64,000 bases of DNA from positions 20,699,001-20,763,000 of the forward strand of contig CAMQGK010000110.1 of assembly GCA_947000775.1 (NCBI GenBank), in the 5' to 3' direction. Position numbers and translations under genes: made by a program. This document shows, piece after piece, positions 28,822-37,304 of the stretch (positions within the stretch are counted from its first letter, which is position 1; each line of letters starts with the position of its first letter). The stretch is from Pterois miles (lineage: Eukaryota; Chordata; Actinopteri; Perciformes; Scorpaenidae). The notes under the pieces were generated by a model that was not told the origin of the DNA, did no database searches, and saw only the letters and a list, made by a program, of their open reading frames with translations.

Positions 28822-31800
28822 GTGTGTGTCTACTCTAACAAGGCTTGAGAAAGATCAGGCTCTGGGTGTCTTGTTGTTTGTGGAAACGAAAGTACTCTTC
28901 TCATTTTTTTTTTCTCTTGCTTCATTTTCAAAAAAAGTAAAAACTCAGGGATGGACAAAAAATAAAAATCCACCTACTCCCTCTGGACCACACTCAACAA
29001 AAACATCTCTGACTTGTATATTGCAAAGGATTGCATTAGTCTGAATACAAAAGTGATACTGAAACACCGGCCATTACTGTACGATACCAACGTTTTGAAT
29101 AGACATTACAGAAACTAGGTATTTACTCACTGAAAATTCATGTCACATTTTAATTAATCCCTAGACCCCTCATTACCATTTAGGAGCAGTGGACAGCTTT
29201 CACTGACAGAGGTCAGTGCCTTGGTCAAAATCGATGGCACCAGTACCCTAATAACCATCATTTAAAAATGTTTGGGGAGGGAGGAAACCAGGGGAGAGAT
29301 GCAAACGCTGCACAGAAAGACTCAATGTAATCTACACTCCAGTTGTCAGACAACAGGCAAACCAGGGACATGCAAATATGGCAAATATTAACTTCATTTG
29401 TGGGTTATTTTTGATTAAATAAACCTTTGTTCATTAATTATCCCTTTAAAGGAACATTGTGTACGATCTGGTGGTAACTAGCGGTAAGGTTGCAAATTAC
29501 AACAACAACACTCCCGTGTGTCAAGCGTGTCGGATTTCTACGTTGGCCAACGCAAAAATGCGACTGGTTGCCTCTAGAGCCAGTTGTTGTAAGAGTAGAG
29601 AGCTCAGAGTGTGTCTATATGGGAAGTGAGTAGTGAAGTGAGAGAGAGAGAGTGGCGCCAGTGACGGTAGCGAGTAATGTTAACGACTTTCAGCCCAAGC
29701 AGGAGAAGCTAACAGAGTTTGGTTTGTCTATTCCGGGCTACTGTAGAAACATGGTGGTGCAACATGGTGGACTCTGTGGAGAGGGGACCGGCAACCTTTA
29801 TAGATATATACGTCTCTTTCTAAGGTATCAAAAACACGATTCTTGTTATCAGGTGATTATACACTAAAGAAAACACACTTATTCATATTATATTACATTT
29901 CAGCCAATAGATCCCCCTAATTGTTACACACTGGTCCTTTGACATTCGGTTTCTTTTCGTTCCCTTTAAGCATTTTTCAAGTTGGTAAAATCATCTTATT
30001 CCACATTGTCTGATAGCATCACATAAATACCCGTTATCACATTGTTCCAGCTATTCAGTAAAGCTATGTAATGTTTGAGTTTTTTTAAAGACTGCACTTG
30101 TTCATCAAATATATCTATACTATACTTACACATCCATATTAAGTCATGGACTTCTAAGTATTTTTTTCGTGGAGGTTGGCGGTAAAGCTGTGTGCTTAGT
30201 TTGCAACAAACATGTATTCAAAGAATACAACTTGAGCTGCCACTTGGAGATAAAACATGCATTAAAATACAGAAACCTATCTGGAGATGAGGAGAGGACA
30301 GCTGAGGGGCTGCTGGCTAAGATACTAAAGCAGCAAGGACTTTTTACAAAGCTGCATGCAACCAAAGACGGAAATGTAAGTGATAATGATGAGTTAAATG
30401 ATAAATGTAAGTGTTCGTGTTAAGTTAAAAGTTAAATGTAAATGTTAATGTTAAGTTAAATGTAAAGTATTGTTATTGGGAGCATTACTACCCAAAACAG
30501 TCAGTCCTGTATGGTTCAAAGACTCCTGTATTTAATGTAATTTTCTTAATAATATGCTGATTGGAGTGATTTTCAGTATAATAAATGCTGAAAAATAAGG
30601 GCCCAGTATCTTTTCTATAGCGATAAAACAGAGGTTATATCTGACAGTATTTGTTTGGACCCCAGCAACAATCTGGGTTTCTAATGTGGCCCCCCCAGAA
30701 AAAATAATTGCCCACCCCTAGTCTATAGTATAGCCTCATACATTTGGGATATGGAAACTTTTCCATCTTCTCTTGAATTTAAAATAAATTTCTGAGTTTG
30801 GTCAGTGTATTGAACAGTGTAGTGACTGTGCTTTCACTGGGACAACGAGACTTAAGATGCTGAAAAGAAGCCAGACCATAAAAGAAAGCAAATTTCCCTT
30901 TTGCTGACAAGCGAGTCTTTTTCTAAATTAGACACCATGGAGCCGGAACCACAAACCGGTACCCGACGTTCCTTCCTTTCTATTTCTAAAAACACAGAAA
31001 AGTTAAGACTAGATGGGTGTTACCTTGTCAGAGGCGCTGTGGGACTGTAGCCATTACACTATAGTTACCTAGGCTGTTTATTAATTACCCTTAGTGCGAC
31101 CTTACTGCATGTCAGACTGACTTCTCTACTTCCTGCCTTACATCCTTCCAGCAGTAGTGTCTCCTTGTCACATGTTTTTTAATCAGCTTACAAACTCTGT
31201 TTTGGTCCCATGTGATTCTCATGTACAAGAAAATGTGAATCTATGCACTTTATACAGCAGAGAGGGTTTTTAACAAAACTAATTTTACTGTGAAGCAGCT
31301 GCAGGTGTTGTTGAGTCATAGGGATAATGGCTAGGGATGCACCAATACCGGATCGGATATCGGACCGATGCTGATTCAGATAGCAGGATCGGTTATTGGT
31401 GACAATGGGGCCAATCTATTCAGTTCAATTCTGTTTTCATACGATATACATTATATACTGTAATTTTTATTTTTTGACTAATTTGTTGCTGCATTAAAAA
31501 GGTTTACAGCTGAACTGTAATTCCCGTTAATTTTGGTGATTTCTTATGGCAGTTGCAGGAGAAGGATTTTATCATTTTAATACAATTCGGTAAAATTTTA
31601 TCTGTGTATTTATTTGTTACCTTTTGTTTTACAAAGTTAGGAAAGTAATGTTTAAGTCAAGCCTGATCATGCTACTTCCACACAGCGAAGCATGCAGTTC
31701 ACTGATGAAACACTGGTATCAGATCGGTACTCAGTATCGGCCAAGCTCAGTTATCGGGACTGAAAAGGTCATATCAGTGCATCCATAGCAACGGGCTAGT

Positions 31801-34745
31801 GGATAAAGGTTTGTAAATGTTCATCTGAACAATTTGTGATTTTTTTTTATCCAAAAACTTTGAATTTTAAAACAAGTCTGGAAAAGCAAGGTAAGTAAAA
31901 TAGAGCCTTACTGAATATGAAACAGACAAACGTAACTATCAAAACTCCCGACAACAACCCCTCTTACAGTACACAGAAGAGTTTTGTTTTGTCAGAGAAA
32001 ACACAAAAAAGAGGAAGAGAAGATGAAGCCAGAGATACTGTATGCAGCTGCTGTTTACATTTTGCTGACAGTGAGCAACACTTCATCCTTGTTCCAACCA
32101 TATCAGCTCCAGTCATGTGGAAACACAGTTGGAAGCACGCCACTCTACAGCTACTGATCCAGCACCAGATAGTATAGCTGAACTATCTCACCAAATTAAA
32201 CCAAGTACATGACAGAGAGCCTATAGATGAAAACATAGACTTTTGTGCACAAGAACAGATTAGCAGAGTGGGTAAACTGGCTGGAGACAGTTACCAGTAT
32301 TTCCTGGAAGATTTGCGATTGTGGGGAGTTTTACACAACTACTCTGAGCAGGTTTTGGACATCTGCTAATCTTAACAACTACCAGCCGAACAGGTGGATA
32401 GAAACATGGACTGTTCAAACTACCACACCGATGTAGTGTAGTGTCGTCATATTTTCTCCTGTATATGGTGACAATCTGCTGGCCTACATAGTTGAATGAC
32501 TTGTGGTTCTCAAATACTGTGAAGACCATAGTTCCCATAACACCCATTGCTTCCTGTTGCAAAGAGGATGTCACTACTTCTCCCCACTCCCCAGCCCTGC
32601 ACTTTAGAAATTTTCGGTTTCAGTTTAATAGAGAAGATACATTTTAGAGTTATTATTAATTTACGCATTCTACTACCACCTCCAGAGAAACTCACATTAA
32701 GTCTCAGCACTTCTTTGTGTTTGCTGTGAACCTGAAGCTTTTGAATGTTTGTTTTAAATTAAATTGTGATCATTATTTTTAATAAAGTTAAATGATAAAT
32801 GCCACATTTTAAATACAGCTGCACAAAAAAAGTGAAAAGAAATGGAAATGTAGAAGAAAGAATAACTAATTTGTTTTAAAGCCACTATTTTCTTTAACAC
32901 ATTAGCTCAACTTGCAATTTTGAGGTTGTAGGGGGCTCAGTTTTAAAGCTAGGGTGAAGGTACTGGCATCGTATGAAACTACAAAACCTAGGGAATACAC
33001 TGGTAACAACCATGTCATACTAGCCGGTCATGAAGGAGGCTAAATAACTACCCAAACTTATGCTCAATTTCGGCGAGGAAAAATTGTCATAGCCATTTTC
33101 AAAGGGGTCCCTTGAATGAAAATGTGAAAAAAAAATGGGTTCAAAGGGGAACCCACGAGTCTCCCCTTTACAGACATGCCCACTTTATGATAATCACATG
33201 CAGTTTAAGGCAAGTCATAGTCAAGTCAGCACACTGACACACTGACAGCTGTTGTTGCCTGTTGGGCTGCAGTTTGCCATGTTATGATATGAACATATTT
33301 TTTATGCTAAATGCAGTACCTGTGAGGGTTTCTGGCCAATATTTGTCATTGTTCTGTGCTGCTAATTTATTTATAATAATACATATATACATATATTTGC
33401 ATAAAGCAAGGATATTTGTCCACTCCCATGTTGATAAGAGCATTTAGTACTTGACAGATCTGCCTTAAAGGTACATTCTGAAGAGATGAAAAATGTGTGA
33501 TTTTCATGCAATTAATAACAATCATGAGATTAAATGTCATTAAATATTTTAATCGACTGACAGCCCTACTTCAAATACTATGCACACTCATGCACAAAAG
33601 TAAAAGACAGGATGTAAAAGTGTCCTGTAAAATAGTCAAGAAGGGCTAAAAAGAGACAATTATTCAGATTGTTTGGACATAATGAGGCCTTATTTATGGC
33701 CTCGTCCTTCAGCAAAGCCTTTAACATCCTGGGCTGTACAAAGCTATAACTTAAAAGAGATCAGTGACTGAAGAATTCAATTGAAGCGCTCAGCAAAGAC
33801 ACTAAAATTGTCCTGTATGAAATGCAAAACGTGTGATGTTGCTCTGAGGAGACGTGAAAGAGACCTTGGACCATCATAAAGAAAGGTCACACAGGCAAGA
33901 AACACACTGGTATTATACAGTAAAGATCCCACTGGATCTGCTCATGACTATTCAGTCACTGGCTTCACGCTTACAGTCAACTGATGGGAAGTTAAGGTGC
34001 ATGCTGAGACATGCAATGAGGCAAACATGCATATTAAGTGCTCCAATTTATTAACTACATTTCCTGTTTTCATGTAGGGCACACATGTTGGCAGATGCAT
34101 GGACAGCCAGATGAAACTGTCTGAAACCATCAAACATCCCTCTGCCAGCCTGAATGTGGACAACAAAGCCTGATCAAACACAGTGTTCTTGTCTAACCGT
34201 GCTGTAATTAAAGCAGAGCAAAACTGACATTTTGTGTCAGAGTCACTGTTTGTTGGAGATACAAACAGAGACTGAAAGATAAAGTACGAACCCAAACTGA
34301 TCGTCTGACAAAGAAAGTGTGGCATGAGGGCTTTATACATAAACAGCTTTCCACTTGGAGAAACCCAGTTTAGTTTAATCCGGCACACCACCCTCCTGGG
34401 TTCCTGAACCCCTACATGTCCTACCTTGGTGTCAACGATGGAGCAGGCTATCTGCTTCACATAGGCCAGGTCAGCACTCTGGGGCATCAGGACGGACTCT
34501 CTGGTCAGGCCAATCTGGATGATGAAGGACACCCCTGCTGGAGTGGGAGGCAGTGAGGGCATCACAACCCCACCGGGCCCTGGTGTCAGGTCCATCATGG
34601 GAAACCCACCCTGAACGGGCATGGAGGGCATGGATATGGGGGTCCCCTGCTGCATCACAGCTGAGCCTGGTGGTGAGGAGCCCCCAGGAGGGAAGAAGAC
34701 CTGGGCCATGGGCCCTGAGGACATACAAGGGCTAGCGTTAGCCAT
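141..34745 (-). CDS. prkd2: Protein kinase D2, 5' two-thirds of the gene (13 coding exons, kinase domain cut by the window edge)
   Basis: Serine/threonine kinase recruited to trans-Golgi and plasma membrane by diacylglycerol and activated by novel PKCs (family knowledge). Coding exons in transcript order: 34745-34425, 5160-5022, 4739-4608, 4467-4259, 3082-2899, 2785-2714, 2521-2504, 2354-2195, 2101-1990, 1244-1167, 1082-765, 366-314, 213-141. They give about 623 residues: N-terminal ubiquitin-like region (about 72-150), C1a (about 166-215), C1b (about 297-346), PH (about 434-560), then the kinase start with the loop GSGQFG (about 614-619). The start ATG is preceded directly by an in-frame TGA. 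All junctions keep phase except inside exon 11, which carries an apparent one-base loss. The linker wording fits PRKD2 best, but PRKD1 and PRKD3 are close relatives. The catalytic lysine, activation loop and C-terminus lie beyond position 1. Neighbour STRN4 is on the same strand. Confidence 0.93.
314..366 (-). CDS. prkd2: prkd2 coding exon 12
   Basis: 53 nt between TATTTCCAG| and |GTATGA, encoding RQASISISVSNSQIQENV. This is the conserved PKD segment between the PH and kinase domains. Confidence 0.92.
765..1082 (-). CDS. prkd2: prkd2 coding exon 11 (end of PH), with an apparent one-base frame break
   Basis: The exon opens in frame with EIPLSEILEV and NPHCFELITGTMCYFVGED. It closes, in a different frame, with SGIGREVAKAWESAIRQALM and PVIFQDAPP, both clearly PKD PH-domain sequence. 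Between them (about 885-960) is a C-rich stretch coding for Pro/Ser. As written the exon is 318 nt; phase needs 319. A missing base in one of the C runs is the simplest explanation. A 47-nt GT..AG segment would also restore frame but is too short for a normal intron. Confidence 0.85.
1167..1244 (-). CDS. prkd2: prkd2 coding exon 10 (PH domain)
   Basis: 78 nt, phase 0 at both ends, encoding RKRHYWRLDCKC and LFQNNTTNKYYK, the PH core of PKD. Acceptor CCAACAG| and donor AAG|GTAAAT. Confidence 0.93.
1990..2101 (-). CDS. prkd2: prkd2 coding exon 9 (start of PH domain)
   Basis: 112 nt encoding VYIPLMRVVQSVRQTTRRSS, then the PH beta-strand KEGWMVHYSNKDTL. This segment is diagnostic for PKD. It ends in phase 0 at CTG|GTAAAA. 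Confidence 0.92.
2195..2354 (-). CDS. prkd2: prkd2 coding exon 8 (acidic linker between C1b and PH)
   Basis: 160 nt from TTTTGCCCCAG|. It encodes an acidic Ser/Asp-rich linker (DMLSPSADPEVPMDYSSE, then SSIDDSDEACSIPG), comparable in place and composition to the linker of other PKDs. The donor AG|GTTGGA is weak but gives the correct phase 2 for the next exon. Confidence 0.82.
2504..2521 (-). CDS. prkd2: prkd2 candidate 18-nt microexon
   Basis: Eighteen bases lie between a pyrimidine-rich acceptor (TTTTTATCTTCTCAG|) and a GTAAGT donor. In the required phase they read E-N-R-S-N-C. Inclusion or skipping both keep the frame, so it may be alternative. No homologous human segment is recalled; the call rests on the strong flanking splice signals alone. 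Confidence 0.55.
2714..2785 (-). CDS. prkd2: prkd2 coding exon 6 (end of C1b)
   Basis: 72 nt between TTCCTTCCAG| and |GTGAGG. It encodes DCKFNCHKRC and VPNDCLGE, the last zinc ligands of C1b. Phase 1 in and out. Confidence 0.9.
2899..3082 (-). CDS. prkd2: prkd2 coding exon 5 (start of C1b), ends at a GC donor
   Basis: 184 nt from CTCCTAG|CCACGG. It encodes FYTGRP, the DKILMSKVKVPHTF run and the first ligands of C1b (PTVCQYC, GLFRQGLQCK). The exon must end after TGC AAA G to join the next exon as ..CKDCKF, which puts a GC instead of GT at 2898-2897 (AAAG|GCGAGT). The nearby GT at 2894-2893 shifts the frame into a stop. Confidence 0.87.
4259..4467 (-). CDS. prkd2: prkd2 coding exon 4 (second half of C1a and Ser-rich linker)
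   Basis: 209 nt, completing C1a with CGLNYHKRC and IPNNCSGARKRR, then a Ser/Thr-rich linker (LSTTSLSSSQSLRLS) as in human PRKD2. The donor chosen is CAA|GTAAGT. An in-frame alternative, ATG|GTATGG at 4268, would remove three codons. Confidence 0.88.
4608..4739 (-). CDS. prkd2: prkd2 coding exon 3 (first half of C1a)
   Basis: 132 nt between TTTTTTAG| and |GTGAGC. It encodes the ATFEDFQIRPHAL lead-in and the first zinc ligands of C1a (HALNVHSY, then CDHC). C1a binds diacylglycerol or phorbol ester at Golgi membranes in PKD family members. Confidence 0.93.
5022..5160 (-). CDS. prkd2: prkd2 coding exon 2
   Basis: 139 nt, phase 0 in and phase 1 out, bounded by CTCCAG| and |GTAAGT. It encodes FPECGFYGIYDKILLFKHD and DIQEGDLVEVVLS, near-identical to vertebrate PKD. 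This is the second half of the ubiquitin-like region. Confidence 0.93.
7279..7384. repeat. (CA)n microsatellite
   Basis: About 106 bp of nearly pure CA with two ACGC/CGCC interruptions near the left end. The CA-rich flanks (7180-7280) extend the simple-sequence zone. Confidence 0.98.
7640..8266 (+). mobile_element. MITE-like dispersed repeat, family A, copy 1
   Basis: It starts AGGGGATGTCAATC and ends ACTTCGACAGCCCT. The interior shares long blocks (GTGGGCATGTCTGTAAAGGG, GACCCCTTTGAAAA) in opposite orientation with 12458-12808 and 32920-33567. No coding capacity. Reads as a non-autonomous DNA element; superfamily not certain. Confidence 0.75.
9553..9935 (-). repeat. Dispersed repeat, family B, copy 1
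   Basis: Blocks such as GGGAAGTTGATTTACC and AGTCTATGGGAAAAAGTG recur as the reverse complement at 52490-52735 and 52797-53115. No open frame of note. Class unknown. Confidence 0.65.
9936..10392 (+). mobile_element. Dispersed repeat, family C, copy 1
   Basis: Shares TATGGGAAGTGAGT, GAGCGAGTAATGTT and CCCCCTAAATGTTACACACT with 29446-29941 in the same orientation and spacing. Right end TTCCTTTAAA mirrors the left end TTAAAGGAAC of the other copy, suggesting a short-TIR DNA element. Confidence 0.65.
11885..12440. repeat. Probable dispersed repeat of the TGTCTGTCTGTCC type
   Basis: Opens with TGTCTGTCTGTCCTTCTGTG, then a phrase-like pattern (CATATCTTGACAAGTGTTCATC, CACCAAATTTGGACCATTACA) that I associate with an abundant teleost repeat. 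A related start, TGTTTGTCTGTCTGTGTGCG, recurs at 12391. Class not identified; recognised by resemblance only. Confidence 0.45.
12458..12808 (-). mobile_element. MITE-like dispersed repeat, family A, copy 2
   Basis: Shares CAAAGGGGTCCCTTGACCTC and the block from CCCACAAGTCTCCCCTTTAC to CTGACAGCTGTTGTTGCCTG with other family A copies. Ends ATTTTAATGGACAGCCCT, the same terminus as the 33567 copy. Confidence 0.75.
14327..14520 (-). mobile_element. Non-LTR retrotransposon 3' end (LINE-like), tail reads leftward
   Basis: On the minus strand the sequence reads AATTTCCCTCCGGGGATTAA, then TAAAGGTTCATC and a (TTATC)n tail. This is the form of 3' end common to fish LINE copies. The body to the right is AT-rich and gives no protein match by eye. 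A related 3' end sits at 56314-56360. Confidence 0.6.
15296..15961. mobile_element. MITE with TTAA-bounded inverted termini, family D, copy 1 (long)
   Basis: Left end TTAAAGAGGACCTATTATGC and right end ATTAGTTCCTCTTTAA are inverted repeats. Related copies with the same termini lie at 46259-46514 and 61893-62111. The 666-bp interior has no transposase frame. TTAA at both ends would fit a piggyBac-type target, but this is inference. Confidence 0.75.
19806..19971 (+). mobile_element. 5'-truncated copy of the SINE-like element at 37305, flanked by a 10-bp target duplication
   Basis: Matches the 3' half of the 37305-37671 element (GAGCGTGAATGGTTGTCTGT to GGATAAGCGGTTGACGATGG). GGTTTGAAAG occurs immediately before (19796-19805) and after (19972-19981). 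5' truncation plus target duplication is the signature of reverse-transcription-driven insertion. Confidence 0.8.
20456..20492. repeat. (GAA/GGA)n simple repeat
   Basis: Imperfect purine tract AAGGAGAAGAAGAAGAGGAA and continuation; low complexity only. Confidence 0.8.
21705..21800. mobile_element. Dispersed fish repeat ending in (CAAT)n
   Basis: (AATC)n tract, then AAAGTTTATTTTTATATAGC and GCTTTACAATAGCC, ending CCCAAAGTGCTTTACAAC. This is the shape of a common teleost retroposon 3' end in reverse orientation. Recognition is by pattern only. Confidence 0.5.
22158..22306. repeat. Inverted repeat (fold-back)
   Basis: AGAGCTGTCTGATGACGAGG at the left is matched in reverse by CCTCGCCATCAGACAGCCCT at the right, with GTAAAGC/GCTTTAC extending the stem. 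The loop holds a T12 tract. Probably a MITE remnant. Confidence 0.65.
23835..24245. mobile_element. Probable MITE with GACACA(T/C)C termini
   Basis: Left end GGCCCTGACACATCAAGCCG followed by the self-complementary ACGGTCGGCCGTC. The right side carries CCAGACACACCAAATC. The phrase is one I associate with abundant teleost DNA elements. The right boundary is uncertain. Confidence 0.4.
25182..25252. repeat. (CA)n microsatellite
   Basis: About 35 uninterrupted CA units followed by AAAGAGAGAGA. Confidence 0.98.
25999..26022. repeat. (GT)12 microsatellite
   Basis: Short uninterrupted GT tract. Confidence 0.95.
27175..27415 (-). mobile_element. MITE-like dispersed repeat, family A, copy 3 (fragment)
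   Basis: Parallels 32920-33115: both have CTAGA/GGTGAA, ACAAAACCT(A)GGGAAT, CAACCATGTCAT, then GGCTAGGAAAAA or GGCGAGGAAAAA and GGGGTCCCTTGA. The rest of the element is missing. Confidence 0.6.
27531..27602. mobile_element. Fold-back MITE, family E, copy 1
   Basis: GGGATAATGTACAGCGAGCC on the left pairs with CTAGCTGTACATTATCC on the right; the middle is TTGTGAAATAAACCCAACAA. The same palindrome, longer, is at 43315-43434 inside STRN4. Confidence 0.75.
28756..28829. repeat. (TG)n microsatellite
   Basis: About 37 TG units with one TGCG interruption. Confidence 0.98.
29446..29941 (+). mobile_element. Dispersed repeat, family C, copy 2
   Basis: Begins TTAAAGGAACATTGTGTACG and ends ACACACTGGTCCTTTGA, so the ends are short inverted repeats. 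The interior matches 9936-10392 in order and spacing. No coding frame. Confidence 0.7.
30169..30721 (+). pseudogene. Relic of a hAT (Charlie/GTF2IRD2-like) transposon with a zinc-finger fragment
   Basis: An 84-codon frame (30169-30423) has the BED/C2H2-type finger GKAVCLVCNKHVFKEYNLSC followed by H..EIKHA, and a typical follow-on ERTAEGLLAKILKQQ. This is the N-terminal part of hAT-derived proteins such as GTF2IRD2 or ZBED types. It then ends; no catalytic region follows. 30704-30721 reads ATAATTGCCCACCCCTAG, a form of hAT 3' terminus. The left terminus is not seen. A dead, internally deleted copy. Confidence 0.65.
31332..31787. mobile_element. hAT-like MITE, family F, copy 1
   Basis: TAGGGATGCACCAATACCGG at the left; CAGTGCATCCATA at the right (diverged inverted terminus). 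Shares CGGATCGGATATCGGACCGA-type phrases and GTTGCTGCATTAAAAAGGTT with 38775-39186. No clear target duplication. Confidence 0.75.
32920..33567 (-). mobile_element. MITE-like dispersed repeat, family A, copy 4 (longest)
   Basis: Contains every block seen in the other family A copies, from GAGGTTGTAGGGGGCTCAG to the ATTTTAATCGACTGACAGCC terminus. Non-coding. Confidence 0.7.
34425..34745 (-). CDS. prkd2: prkd2 coding exon 1 (start codon, N-terminal region)
   Basis: 107 codons, ending in phase 0 at an AAG|GTAGGA donor. The first 70 residues are rich in Pro, Gly, Met and Ser, as is usual for the unstructured PKD N-terminus. Then comes a conserved stretch with VSFIIQIGLTRE and YVKQIACSIVD, the start of the PKD ubiquitin-like dimerisation region. 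An in-frame TGA at 34746-34748 abuts the ATG, so no longer reading of this exon is possible. Confidence 0.92.
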
Positions 34746-37292
34746 TCAGTGTCCTGTTAGCTAGCTCTCAACATACACAAACACACACCCAGGTGCTGTC
34801 TACAGCTCTCAGAAACTCATTCAAACTGTCTCAGTGGAGGACAGACGGGTACATGGACACACGCTGAGCGGAGAGTCCTCTGTGTCCTGTGTCCACCCCC
34901 TCCCAGTGGATCAAGGAAGAAATCCTTATCCAGGAAGTTGTTTTTTTCTTGCTTTCTGTCACTTCTGCTCGTCTTCAGACTCCTGTTAAAGTCCCGGCAT
35001 GATAAGCAACGTGTGAGAGAAACTCATCCACCTTCTTGCCTCCTTCGCCTCCGAAGAAGTTGCTCTGCAAGGGGACAAAGTCCAACGTTGACTGTGAAAC
35101 TCCCGGCAGTGGGAGAGAAACAACAAACAAAAACAATGCCAAACTTTGTTGTGCCTCCTCTCCTCCCGGCTCAGTTACAAAATGGCCTCCTTAAACAGGA
35201 AACTGTGAGAGTGAAGGAGAGCCAGAGACTGCACTCGTTTTACGAGTCGTCTTGCCCTGTTTCTGTTTCAGCTCCAGTTCAGTCTCTTTAGGTGAAAAAG
35301 CGCACTGAGACGCGGAGAAAGAGGGTACCTCCCTCTCCTCCTCCCTCCTGCCCTCTCATCAGTGATCTTGCCACAGCCAGGGAGGAAGTGAGATGATTGA
35401 CACAGCCTGGAGCCAATAGCCTCGCAGAAAGTCCCGCCCCTTGACTCCCTGCTCCTGGGCCTGTCCCTCCTCTCCCTCCTCCTCCCTTTTCCTCTCTCTC
35501 TTCCTTGCTTTGGGGTCTTGTTTTTGCTCCCTCCTTGAGTCCAGTCCAGTAAAGATCGTCTTACACAGCCTGAGGGGGGCAGCTCCACACTCAAAAACCC
35601 TCCCATCTCCCCTCTTACTGCATTAACCTCTTTCCCACTATTTCCTGCCTTTTTTCCTAGTCAACACCTTTTCTCTTTGCATTTCTAGCAGACACTCCTC
35701 TGCCAGACTGTAGGAAAATACCACATCTATAGACTTGTTTTCATGCAAAGTCTTTACAATATGCATGGCAAAGAGGTGGTGGTACTTTGCACACACCAGG
35801 ATACACAATATGCTTAGAAATTAGGATGGGTTACCACTGTGATGCTGCACCATTAATCTTATTCTATATTGAAAGCATGCAGATGAAAATACTGACTTTA
35901 GACCTCCCTAGATAGTAATGCTGAAACTCGATAACCACATTAAGATCATCATCTTACCTTCCTCCCGAGGCCATCACATCATCTCTGTTCAGCCATCTCG
36001 CAATTTCCAATTCATTAAAACAAATTAACTGTACTCTGCTGATGCGACAAGAGACCTCAATAACTCAGAAGCTGTTAGTAACTGTATGCTGGCTCTGCTT
36101 TCCACCACAAGAGGGCATTGTTGGGTATAGATGGATATTGAATAAACTGAGATGAGGCCTTCTGACCTGGAGATTTGGCCTCATATTACAAATGTAAGCA
36201 CAGGTAAAATACTCACACTCAACTGAAGGGTGAAATCAACATTTACCAAATATGTATCAAATATTTTCTATGTGGCTGAAAGTTGAATCAGTATTTACAG
36301 CTTACCAAAAAGCTGAAATTACACTCTTTAGGGTTGAAGCTGGTTGGTTGCAGACAGCACCTGCAACAAGATGTATGAAAGATGGGCTCTCTAAAATCAA
36401 GCCACACTGTTTAATAGATTCTTCTTTACTAGATTCAGTTTTAAAGGTGCAACGCGTGAGATTGGGAGCATACCTATTGCCTCTGCACAGCTCTCAATAT
36501 GGCGACAGCTGTGCTGGTGGCTTGTGAACAAAGGTGAAAATAACGGCAACAGTGCTGACAAAGCTAACAGTGTTTACCTAGAGGGAAGCGAAGGGTGGGT
36601 GCTACGCTACAGACGGAGTTATAAGTTGTAACCACCGTATGAGCGCAGTGCAAAGCGGTGGCCATGAGCTAACCTGTGGGGCACGCTCGCTAGTATGACA
36701 AAAAAAAGTCATAACAACAATATTTGCATATTGATAGATTTTAAATCTATATTGTTCTTGTTATTGGTTGGATATAATATATTAACTGAACTGCTTGAAT
36801 GAACTCCTTAAGTTAATAAAGACTGTAAGATAAAGTTGAAAGCCACAAGGAAGGGAAAAAAAACAACTGGACCTAAAGTTTGATTTTTATTTTGGTAATA
36901 GAGCATTAAGTCTTCTGTTGCCATGAAGGACCATCCATAAATGTGAGAAAATGATCCTGATGATGCCATCAAGGTTATTTTGGCTTGGGCTTGACAGATG
37001 TGGACATTTACCAGACATGGAGGGTCTATTGAAAGACACTATCAAGATGTATTATGGGAAGTGCAGCATCTGGCGTTTTTTAGTACTTGAAAAATATGAG
37101 GACTGAAAGGAAATCCTGTCTCTGATGCACCAATTATAACCACTCTTTTTAAAACCAGTCTTCTTAAATGGCCCTCAACCAAACTGCTGGAGTATCCTTT
37201 AAGTAATAGTATTCCATCAGGGTACTTCTACAGTGTATTTTCAGACATGTAATGCATGAAACTTGAGTGTGTCCAGTTGTTTTTGCAAGCTT
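34746..37292. other. Region upstream of prkd2, no gene seen
   Basis: 34746-35640 is relatively GC-rich with CT-rich tracts and probably holds the prkd2 5' UTR and promoter. 35640-37292 has no frame with recognisable protein. 36436-36700 (for example CTCAATATGGCGACAGCTGT) resembles dispersed fish repeats but has no partner in this window. Confidence 0.5.
35411..35440 (-). promoter_or_regulatory. Possible prkd2 upstream promoter motifs (CCAAT and GC box)
   Basis: CCAAT lies at 35413-35417 and CCCGCCCC at 35433-35440, about 0.7 kb upstream of the prkd2 ATG in the most GC-rich stretch of this flank. Motifs alone are weak evidence; the transcription start is not visible. Confidence 0.3.
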
Positions 37293-37304
37293 TGTATCCC
37301 TTAC

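Larger units (their letters stand above)
5161..34424 (-). other. prkd2: prkd2 intron 1 (about 29.3 kb)
   Basis: Long first intron between exon 1 and exon 2, with GT at its 5' end and CTCTCCAG at its 3' end. It contains the repeats listed separately: CA/TG tracts, several MITE families, retroposon tails and a hAT transposase relic. No exon with protein homology was found on either strand. The longest open frame, 18971-19456 minus, resembles nothing I recognise. Confidence 0.85.
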
